Of a stretch of DNA of 64,000 bases, positions 1-6,917 are shown one piece after another. The notes below the pieces were generated by a model. That model saw only the letters and a program-made list of their open reading frames with translations, was not told the DNA's origin and searched no databases. The translations under genes and the position numbers were made by a program. Each line of letters opens with the position of its first letter. The stretch's first letter is position 1. The DNA is from Ruminococcus flavefaciens MA2007 (GTDB lineage: Bacteria; Bacillota; Clostridia; Oscillospirales; Ruminococcaceae). The stretch spans positions 310,001 through 374,000 of the forward strand of contig NZ_JHXF01000001.1 of NCBI RefSeq assembly GCF_000621845.1, written 5' to 3'.

Positions 1-1275
1 TACGGTAGTTCCTGCGGCTGTATATACTGCCTTGCCGAGCTTTACAGGTGCGATGAGGTTGGTATTGCAGCCTACGAAGCAGTTATCGCCGATAACGCAG
101 CGGCTCTTTTCGATACCGTCATAGTTTACGGTAACTGTTCCGCAGCCGATGTTTACGCGCTTTCCGATATCGCTGTCGCCTACGTATGCAAGGTGTGCGA
201 TAGCGGTCTTTTCGCCGATAACGGAGTTCTTTATCTCTACGAAGTCGCCTATCTTTGTGCCTGACTTGATAACGCTGTCAGGACGGATATGTACGTAAGG
301 TCCTATTTTTACGCCTGATTCTATCTCGGCTTCGTATGCCTGTACGGTGTGGAGATTTACATCGTCGCCCAGCTTGCAGTTCTCGACTACGGTATTAGGA
401 CCAATCTTGCAGTTAGCGCCGATAGTTGTATTCTTGCGGATAATAGTGTTGGGGAGTATCTCCGTGCCCACGCCGATAGTAACGCCGCGCTCGATGACTA
501 CTCCGTCTGTGCAGGTGAATTCCACGCCGTTTGCAAGGTGCTTCTCAATAACTGCCATACGGGCATAATTGTTGAGCTCCAGTAAGTCTTTTCTGTCGTT
601 GGCGCCCTTGATGATGTCGGCGTTGTCGGACTTGTATGCGCCTGCGTTCTTGCCCTCGGAAATAGCTATGGAAATAGTATCTGTGAGGTAATACTCGCCC
701 TGTGCGTTGTTATTGTCAAGCTTGCCGAGAAGCTCCACAAGGTCGGCTGTTCTGAACCAGTAAGCGCCCGAGTTTACTTCCTTTATGGCTTTCTGCTCGT
801 CGGTAGCGTCTTTCTGTTCAACGATACCGCTGATACCGTTTTCTGTGCGGATTATCCTGCCGTAGCCGAAAGGCTCGTCAAGCTCCGCAGTGATAACTGT
901 AACGGCGTTGTTCTGCTTTTCGTGCATTTCGAGGGAGCTTCTGATAGTTTCCTCGTCGATAAAGGGAGCGTCGCCGCATAATACGAGGGTATTGCCGCTC
1001 TTGTCCTTTTCGAGGAATGGGATAGCCTGCTGTACTGCGTGACCTGTGCCGAGACGCTCAGCCTGCAATACTGTGGTGTATTTGCCGCCGAGATACTCGT
1101 CTATCATCTCGCCCTTGAAGCCCTTAACTACGCATATATCGGCAAGGTCAGCCGCTTCACAGGCTGATATTACCCAGCGGAGCATAGGCTCTCCGAGCAC
1201 CTTGAAAAGAGGCTTTGGCATTTCCGCTTTCATGCGCTTGCCCTGTCCTCCTGCTAAAATAACTGCTTTGTTCAT
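1..1275 (-). CDS. glmU: Bifunctional GlmU (partial): UDP-GlcNAc pyrophosphorylase / glucosamine-1-P acetyltransferase
   Basis: Cytosolic enzyme making UDP-N-acetylglucosamine for peptidoglycan: it acetylates glucosamine-1-phosphate, then transfers UMP from UTP. Translating the minus strand from ATG at 1275 gives 425 residues up to the window edge, so the C-terminus is missing. The start is supported by AGGAGG at about 1283-1288. The N-terminus reads MNKAVILAGGQGKRMKAE, the nucleotidyltransferase loop (usually LAAGxGTRMKS, so slightly divergent). The second half shows hexapeptide repeats typical of a left-handed beta helix (GVTIGVGTEI, NTTIGANCKIGPN, AYVGDSDIGKRVNIG, VTVNYDG). The gene starts 19 bp after the esterase gene on the same strand, so co-transcription is possible. 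Identity is known from the family motifs; loss of the end is only a window effect. Confidence 0.95.
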   Translation of the reverse strand, partial: MNKAVILAGGQGKRMKAEMPKPLFKVLGEPMLRWVISACEAADLADICVVKGFKGEMIDEYLGGKYTTVLQAERLGTGHAVQQAIPFLEKDKSGNTLVLCGDAPFIDEETIRSSLEMHEKQNNAVTVITAELDEPFGYGRIIRTENGISGIVEQKDATDEQKAIKEVNSGAYWFRTADLVELLGKLDNNNAQGEYYLTDTISIAISEGKNAGAYKSDNADIIKGANDRKDLLELNNYARMAVIEKHLANGVEFTCTDGVVIERGVTIGVGTEILPNTIIRKNTTIGANCKIGPNTVVENCKLGDDVNLHTVQAYEAEIESGVKIGPYVHIRPDSVIKSGTKIGDFVEIKNSVIGEKTAIAHLAYVGDSDIGKRVNIGCGTVTVNYDGIEKSRCVIGDNCFVGCNTNLIAPVKLGKAVYTAAGTTV

Positions 1276-1294
1276 TGTATTTTCCTCCTGTATG

Positions 1295-2431
1295 TCAATT
1301 TTGAGTTTTATCCTCTGGTGGGAAATTCTGTTTCAGGTAATCCTTGAGCATATCTGCAAGGTAATTATCGTGGTAGCAATCCTCATATATCTTCAATTCA
1401 GCATTTGTACCGTGAGAGACGAGCCTTTCATGGAGAAGCTTTGCCTCTTCGGGGATAGTGACAAGGTCATCGGCGTTTTTCAGGTCGATATAGGCTTCTC
1501 TGCCGCCTGCACAGATGAATACGTTCTTGTCCATTTTTTCATTGCGGTCAAAGTAATCGAACTCGCGCTGAAAAGCATAGGGGTCTTCGATAGAACTGTT
1601 GTCGAAATACTCCGAATCGGGGTAATAATATCCCCAGAACGCGGGACTTCCTATGATATAGTTTGCAAAGGGCTGGTATTCGTACTTGTCGGAGTTGCAG
1701 AGGGCGTAATGCGAGAAGGCTCCGCCGAAAGAATGCCCGAAGAATACCGAGCGTGAAGCATCTACCTTGTAATTAAGTGAGATAGTTTTCATAAGGTCGT
1801 CGGTGATGAAATCAAGGAACTCCTTGTCCTGCAAAATGAATTTGTTGAAGCGTTCAAGGTCCTCACGTGTGTCGTAATCGTAGCCGAGAGTTACGAATAT
1901 AACGGGAGCGGCTTCGCCCTCGTCTATGACTTTCCAGAGGTCGGGAACTTTTTTCAGATGATACATCGAATCAGTGATGAATACCACCGGGTATTCCTTG
2001 TCTTTGTCATAATTCGGCGGAAGTGTTATATGCACAAGGAACTGCTGGTCAAGCTGTTCGTCGTATATGGTCAGCTCGCGGAAAGAGTCCTTTATCTTTT
2101 TTAGTTTGGATTTATCCGAGTCATAGAAGTAATAGGAGTTACGTCCGCATTCGCCTATAGTGAAAGCCTTACCGGGATCAAGCAGCGTAAATTCGCGGAA
2201 GCTTGACCTCTCCTTTTCCTTGGCGGTCATATTGTCCGAGCAGATAAGCCCGTCGTAGTATTCAACAGTGGGCTTGGTCGCTTTTTCCGTAGTGGGTTCG
2301 GTGGCGGCTTCTGTTGTGGTCTCTGCTGTTGTGACCTCAGCAGAGGACAGGGGAGTATCATTGTTGTCCGTGCAGGAAGCCAGTGAAAGGGCAAGCATGC
2401 TGCCGAGAATAAGTGTTGAGATTTTTTTCAT
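1295..2431 (-). CDS. Secreted lipoprotein esterase, alpha/beta hydrolase (esterase D / enterochelin esterase-like)
   Basis: 378 aa. A signal peptide ends in a lipobox (LASC, Cys20), so the protein should be anchored outside the membrane. A Thr/Glu-rich linker (residues 31-55) is followed by an esterase domain with nucleophile motif GHSFGG (Ser234) and a likely catalytic His354 (CYHDN) near the end. The family (PF00756 type) includes feruloyl and acetyl xylan esterases, siderophore esterases and mycolyltransferases. In a plant-polymer degrader, removal of ester side groups from hemicellulose is the obvious guess, but the substrate cannot be read from sequence. The Thr-rich linker resembles those of other surface proteins here. 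It lies immediately upstream of glmU on the same strand. Confidence 0.8.
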   Translation of the reverse strand: MKKISTLILGSMLALSLASCTDNNDTPLSSAEVTTAETTTEAATEPTTEKATKPTVEYYDGLICSDNMTAKEKERSSFREFTLLDPGKAFTIGECGRNSYYFYDSDKSKLKKIKDSFRELTIYDEQLDQQFLVHITLPPNYDKDKEYPVVFITDSMYHLKKVPDLWKVIDEGEAAPVIFVTLGYDYDTREDLERFNKFILQDKEFLDFITDDLMKTISLNYKVDASRSVFFGHSFGGAFSHYALCNSDKYEYQPFANYIIGSPAFWGYYYPDSEYFDNSSIEDPYAFQREFDYFDRNEKMDKNVFICAGGREAYIDLKNADDLVTIPEEAKLLHERLVSHGTNAELKIYEDCYHDNYLADMLKDYLKQNFPPEDKTQN

Positions 2432-2602
2432 GTTTTGTTCTCCTTATAATATGCGTTATATTATTAATTTTACATACTTTAACTTCAAATGCAAGCCTTT
2501 TTTGAAGAAAACAAACTTCTTTGTTGATTTTTGTACAAAGTGCAGCGTTTTTAACGCCTTTTTTTTGTCATCACATATATGGTATTTTTTTCTAAGATGT
2601 GT

Positions 2603-2608
2603 TATAAT
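2603..2608 (+). promoter_or_regulatory. Probable -10 box of ppdK promoter
   Basis: A perfect TATAAT lies 69 bp upstream of the ppdK ATG. The -35 region 17 bp further upstream is a poor match, so only the -10 is called. The ppdK ribosome binding site GGAGG is at about 2662-2666. Confidence 0.5.
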
Positions 2609-2677
2609 ATGTATAACTCGGATATTGTACCCTTTCGGGGAAGTATTCGGTAATGTTAAAAATGGAGGTATACACCA

Positions 2678-5305
2678 ATGGCAAATAAGTATTGTTACCT
2701 TTTCTCTGAGGGTAATGCCAACATGAGAGAGCTTCTCGGCGGTAAGGGCGCAAACCTGGCTGAGATGACAAACATCGGTCTTCCTGTTCCTCAGGGCTTC
2801 ACAATCACAACAGAGGCTTGTACTCAGTACTATGAGGACGGCGGAATCTCTGACGAGATCATGGCAGAGATCAACGAGTATATCGTTAAAATGGAAGGAA
2901 TCACAGGAAAGAAGTTCGGCGATAAGGAGAATCCTCTCCTCGTTTCTGTTCGTTCAGGCGCAAGAGCTTCAATGCCTGGTATGATGGATACAATCCTTAA
3001 CCTCGGTCTCAACGAGACAGTTGTTAACACAATCGCTGAAAAGTCCAACAATCCAAGATGGGCTTGGGACTGCTACAGAAGATTCATCCAGATGTATTCT
3101 GACGTAGTTATGGAAGTTGGTAAGAAGTACTTTGAAGAGCTTATCGACGAAATGAAGGCTAAGAAGGGCGTTACACAGGACGTTGAGCTCAACGCTGACG
3201 ACCTCAAGGAGCTCGCTGGCCAGTTCAAGGCTGAGTACAAGGCTAAGATCGGCAAGGACTTCCCAGACGATCCTAAGGAGCAGCTCATCGGCGCTATCAA
3301 GGCTGTATTCCGTTCATGGGACAACCCAAGAGCTAACGTATACAGAAGAGATAACGATATCCCATTCTCTTGGGGTACTGCTGTAAACGTACAGTCAATG
3401 GCATTCGGTAACATGGGCGACGACTGCGGTACAGGTGTTGCGTTCACACGTGATCCTGCTACAGGTGAGAAGAAGCTCATGGGTGAGTTCCTCACAAACG
3501 CACAGGGCGAGGACGTTGTTGCAGGCGTTCGTACTCCTATGCCTATCCAGCAGATGGCTGAGACATTCCCTGAGGCTTTCGCTCAGTTCAAGGAAGTTTG
3601 CCAGACTCTCGAAAATCACTATCACGATATGCAGGATATGGAGTTCACTGTTGAGAACAAGAAGCTCTATATGCTCCAGACAAGAAACGGTAAGAGAACT
3701 GCACAGGCTGCTCTCAAGATCGCTTGCGACCTCGTTGATGAGGGCATGAAGACAGAGCAGGAAGCTGTTGCAATGATCGATCCAAGAAACCTCGATACAC
3801 TTCTCCACCCACAGTTCGATACAAAGGCTCTCAAGGCTGCTACTCCTATCGGCAAGGGCCTCGGTGCTTCACCAGGAGCTGCTTGCGGTAAGATCGTATT
3901 CACAGCTGATGACGCTGTAGAGTGGGCTGCTAAGGGCGAGAAGGTCGTTCTCGTTCGTCTCGAGACTTCTCCTGAAGATATCACAGGTATGAAGGCTGCA
4001 CAGGGTATCCTCACAGTTCGCGGCGGTATGACATCACACGCTGCTGTTGTTGCTCGTGGTATGGGTGAGTGCTGCGTTTCAGGCTGCGGCGATATCAAGA
4101 TGGACGAAGCTAACAAGAAGTTCGAGCTCGGCGGCAAGACCTTCAAGGAAGGCGACTATATCTCGATCGACGGTACAACAGGTAACATCTACGACGGCGT
4201 TATCGCTACAGTTGACGCTCAGATCGCAGGTGAGTTCGGAAGAATCATGGCTTGGGCTGATAAGTACAGAACTCTTAAGGTTCGTACAAACGCTGATACT
4301 CCTGCTGACGCTAAGAAGGCAAGAGAGCTCGGCGCTGAGGGTATCGGTCTCTGCCGTACAGAGCACATGTTCTTCGAGGCAGACAGAATCGCTGCTTTCC
4401 GTGAGATGATCTGTGCTGATACAGTTGAGGGCCGTGAGGCTGCTCTCGCTAAGATCGAGCCAATGCAGCAGGCTGACTTTGAGGCTCTTTATGAGGCTCT
4501 TGAGGGCTGCCCTGTTACAATCCGTTTCCTCGATCCTCCTCTCCACGAATTCGTTCCTACAGAAGAGGCTGACATCAAGCTTCTCGCTGATTCACAGGGC
4601 AAGTCCGTTGAGGATATCAAGAACATCATCGCTTCTCTCCACGAGTTCAACCCAATGATGGGCCACAGAGGATGCCGTCTTGCTGTAACATATCCTGAGA
4701 TCGCTGCTATGCAGACAAAGGCTGTTATCAAGGCTGCTATCAACGTTAAGAAGAAGCACGCTGACTGGACAGTTAAGCCTGAGATCATGATCCCACTCGT
4801 TGGCGATGTTAAGGAGCTCAAGTATGTTAAGAAGGTAGTTGTTGAGACTGCTGACGCTGTTATCAAGGAAGCAGGTTCTGAACTCCAGTACGAAGTTGGT
4901 ACAATGATCGAGATCCCAAGAGCTGCTCTTACAGCTGACGAGATCGCTAAGAACGCTGACTTCTTCTGCTTCGGTACTAACGACCTTACACAGATGACAT
5001 ACGGCTTCTCACGTGACGACGCCGGCAAGTTCCTCGGCGCTTACTACGACAAGAAGATCTTCGAGAACGATCCATTTGCTAAGCTCGATCAGACAGGTGT
5101 TGGTAAGCTCATGGAAATGGCTATCAAGCTCGGTAAGCCTGTTAATCCTAAGCTCCACTGCGGTATCTGCGGCGAGCACGGCGGTGATCCTACATCTGTT
5201 GAGTTCTGCCACAAGATCGGCCTCGACTATGTATCTTGCTCACCTTTCCGTGTTCCAATTGCTCGTCTCGCTGCTGCTCAGGCTGCAATTGCTGACAAGA
5301 AGTAA
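2678..5305 (+). CDS. ppdK: Pyruvate, phosphate dikinase
   Basis: 875 aa, the usual length for bacterial PPDK. It interconverts pyruvate + ATP + Pi and phosphoenolpyruvate + AMP + PPi, and in many anaerobes it replaces or supplements pyruvate kinase in PPi-linked glycolysis. The N-terminal ATP-grasp region starts with LLGGKGANLAEMTNIGLPVP. The swivelling domain has the phosphohistidine motif GGMTSHAAVVARGMG (His454). The C-terminal PEP-binding barrel has HCGICGEHGGDP with catalytic Cys831. The start is supported by GGAGG 12 bp upstream. Codon use is extremely narrow (Ile ATC, Leu CTC, Ala GCT, Val GTT, Lys AAG), much more so than in the neighbours, which suggests very high expression. It stands alone, with its own -10 box and a strong terminator. 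Confidence 0.98.
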   Translation: MANKYCYLFSEGNANMRELLGGKGANLAEMTNIGLPVPQGFTITTEACTQYYEDGGISDEIMAEINEYIVKMEGITGKKFGDKENPLLVSVRSGARASMPGMMDTILNLGLNETVVNTIAEKSNNPRWAWDCYRRFIQMYSDVVMEVGKKYFEELIDEMKAKKGVTQDVELNADDLKELAGQFKAEYKAKIGKDFPDDPKEQLIGAIKAVFRSWDNPRANVYRRDNDIPFSWGTAVNVQSMAFGNMGDDCGTGVAFTRDPATGEKKLMGEFLTNAQGEDVVAGVRTPMPIQQMAETFPEAFAQFKEVCQTLENHYHDMQDMEFTVENKKLYMLQTRNGKRTAQAALKIACDLVDEGMKTEQEAVAMIDPRNLDTLLHPQFDTKALKAATPIGKGLGASPGAACGKIVFTADDAVEWAAKGEKVVLVRLETSPEDITGMKAAQGILTVRGGMTSHAAVVARGMGECCVSGCGDIKMDEANKKFELGGKTFKEGDYISIDGTTGNIYDGVIATVDAQIAGEFGRIMAWADKYRTLKVRTNADTPADAKKARELGAEGIGLCRTEHMFFEADRIAAFREMICADTVEGREAALAKIEPMQQADFEALYEALEGCPVTIRFLDPPLHEFVPTEEADIKLLADSQGKSVEDIKNIIASLHEFNPMMGHRGCRLAVTYPEIAAMQTKAVIKAAINVKKKHADWTVKPEIMIPLVGDVKELKYVKKVVVETADAVIKEAGSELQYEVGTMIEIPRAALTADEIAKNADFFCFGTNDLTQMTYGFSRDDAGKFLGAYYDKKIFENDPFAKLDQTGVGKLMEMAIKLGKPVNPKLHCGICGEHGGDPTSVEFCHKIGLDYVSCSPFRVPIARLAAAQAAIADKK

Positions 5306-5370
5306 TTAGAGTATATATATAGTATACCTTATAGACGTTTTTAACGTTTTGTGTTCATACGGATAAAAGA

Positions 5371-5403
5371 AGTCCTCACAGTTTCGGCTGTGAGGACTTT
5401 TTG
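5371..5403 (+). terminator. Intrinsic terminator after ppdK
   Basis: Stem AGTCCTCACAG / CTGTGAGGACT (11 bp, 5371-5381 with 5388-5398) followed by a T run. A second hairpin, AAGACCGCA / TGCGGTCTT (5412-5437), overlaps the end of the convergent gene and may serve it. Confidence 0.85.
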
Positions 5404-5421
5404 CTGTAATAAAGACCGCAG

Positions 5422-6375
5422 TTAATTCTGCGGTCTTAATATTTTCTTTACTCTTAAAACTATGCGGCGCTCCTTTGAAAGTGCAAAGGCTGCGGCGATA
5501 AATACCAATGTTCCTGCCGCAATCTCAAATGGGAATCTCAGCAGCGCACCCTCGGGTATTATGAATGGCAGAGTTGCTATTGCTCCGCAGGGCGGGAAAT
5601 AGAGCTTCATTCTGCACACGGCGGCGAGTATCACTGCACAAGATAAAGCAGCCGATACTGCAAGGGGAAGTCCCAGCTTTTCTGTGAGAACAAAGCGCGA
5701 GAGAACTCCGCTGACCGAGGCAAGAATCATAAGCGAAGCCGCCTGCGGTGAACGCTCCAGAAGCTTGCTGTTGGGCTTTGACATCTCAAAGAATGCTACG
5801 ATGAGCGGCGGAGCTATGAAGAATATCTCCTTTGTCAGAAGTGGGATCATGCAGATGACGCTTGCAGCTGCTATTTGTCTTATGCGCAGCGCGAAAAGCT
5901 GTTTATCGGGCTGTACGGGAGTAAATACACTTTTTTCGCGCAAGCTGCACTTCTCAAGTATCAGCTGTGCAAGGAGTATCAGCGAAGTCATAACGACTAC
6001 CGAGCCTATGTATACGGGGCTTTTTGTTCCCAGCAGCACAGGCAGTACACAGGCTGATACGGCAGGAAGAAACTCCGTTTTTGACGCCGTAACGCAAGCC
6101 ACTGCACATACCATAGCAAGGGGTACCTTTATGACGGGAGGAATCGGCACGAATACCAGTCCTACGCCGATAATTGCCGCTGCGGTTATTGTCAGCAGCA
6201 GCCTTAGCCTTGATACGTTCCACGACTGCTTCGGAGCAGCAAGCGCTCCTATGGCAACAGCCGTTATTTCGGGGAAGATTACCTCTTTATCGTGTAAAAG
6301 CTCCGAAGCTGCAACCATTCCTGCCGCTAAGGCGAGGGATATGAAAGCAGGGAGCACTTTTTTGAAATGAACCAC
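5422..6375 (-). CDS. Multi-pass membrane protein with two HPP-like halves
   Basis: 317 aa, nearly all hydrophobic, with about 8-10 predicted membrane segments. The start is GTG at 6375 with AAGGTG about 7 bp upstream. The first half contains FPEITAVAIGALAAPKQ then SACVLPVLLG. The second contains FIAPPLIVAFFE then FPPCGAIATLPFIIP. This pattern (Pro/Gly in paired helices, acidic or aromatic residue before the Pro) is reminiscent of HPP-family membrane proteins and suggests an internal duplication. The function is unknown; some HPP-related proteins have been linked to nitrite transport in other organisms. The gene is convergent with ppdK and divergent from csoR-copA. Family assignment is from pattern memory and is tentative. 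Confidence 0.55.
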   Translation of the reverse strand: MVHFKKVLPAFISLALAAGMVAASELLHDKEVIFPEITAVAIGALAAPKQSWNVSRLRLLLTITAAAIIGVGLVFVPIPPVIKVPLAMVCAVACVTASKTEFLPAVSACVLPVLLGTKSPVYIGSVVVMTSLILLAQLILEKCSLREKSVFTPVQPDKQLFALRIRQIAAASVICMIPLLTKEIFFIAPPLIVAFFEMSKPNSKLLERSPQAASLMILASVSGVLSRFVLTEKLGLPLAVSAALSCAVILAAVCRMKLYFPPCGAIATLPFIIPEGALLRFPFEIAAGTLVFIAAAFALSKERRIVLRVKKILRPQN

Positions 6376-6524
6376 TTATTTCACCTTTTCTTATATGATC
6401 ACAAGTAGTATTATACAACTTTTCTGCCTTGAATGCAACTGTATTATTCGATAAAAAACTGCAATTATAGTATTGATTTATGTTTTCTTTAATGACAGTG
6501 GCGGAAAAGTTTTTGAAAAAGCTC

Positions 6525-6553
6525 TTGACAAATACCCTGTGGGGGTATATAAT
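6525..6553 (+). promoter_or_regulatory. csoR-copA promoter (sigma-A type)
   Basis: TTGACA (6525-6530) and TATAAT (6548-6553) are both perfect and separated by 17 bp. The first CsoR-type operator fills the spacer. Confidence 0.9.
6532..6548. promoter_or_regulatory. CsoR operator O1 in the promoter spacer
   Basis: ATACCCTGTGGGGGTAT matches the known CsoR operator form TACCC-N4-GGGGTA. It sits exactly between -35 and -10, so apo-CsoR bound here would block RNA polymerase. Confidence 0.85.
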
Positions 6554-6564
6554 ATGATTACAAG

Positions 6565-6581
6565 ATACCCTACAGGGGTAT
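6565..6581. promoter_or_regulatory. CsoR operator O2 downstream of +1
   Basis: ATACCCTACAGGGGTAT is a second copy, centred 33 bp from O1 (three helical turns) and just after the expected transcription start. The same helix face would allow cooperative binding of two CsoR tetramers. Confidence 0.8.
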
Positions 6582-6598
6582 ACAAGGGAGTGTTATTC

Positions 6599-6901
6599 AT
6601 GAATGATAAGGAATGCTGCTGCGGACGCAAGAAAAAACGCAGCGAAGAGGAATTCAGGTCGCTGATGAATCGTCTGAAAAGAATAGAGGGACAGGTCCGC
6701 GGAGTTGAAAAAATGCTGGAAAATGACGCCTACTGCCCCGATATATTGACGCAGGTATCGGCTATAAACAGCGCACTGAACAGCTTCAACAAGGAGCTGC
6801 TGGCTTCTCATATGAAGAGCTGCGTCGTGAACGATATCCGTGCAGGAAAAGATGAGGTCATAGACGAGCTTGTGGCTACATTGCAGAAGATAATGAAATA
6901 A
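6599..6901 (+). CDS. csoR: Copper-sensing repressor CsoR
   Basis: 100 aa from ATG 6599 (AAGGGAG at 6584-6590). An upstream in-frame start would run through the promoter and is rejected. It is an all-helical DUF156-family repressor. The Cu(I) ligands of CsoR are visible as Cys46 (YCPDI), His71 and Cys75 (SHMKSC). The helix with RLKRIEGQVRGVEKML is the family signature. The N-terminus has an extra CCC cluster (Cys6-8) followed by basic residues, not part of the core site. When Cu(I) binds, CsoR leaves the two operators and csoR-copA is transcribed. The next gene, copA, starts 16 bp downstream, which fixes the metal as copper. Confidence 0.93.
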   Translation: MNDKECCCGRKKKRSEEEFRSLMNRLKRIEGQVRGVEKMLENDAYCPDILTQVSAINSALNSFNKELLASHMKSCVVNDIRAGKDEVIDELVATLQKIMK

Positions 6902-6917
6902 CGGGAAAGGAGCTTCA

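Noticed and set aside
1046-1756. Plus-strand open frame of 236 codons
   Set aside because: Shadow of glmU and the esterase gene.
6473-6598. Longer CsoR with 42 extra residues
   Set aside because: Would translate through the promoter and both operators.
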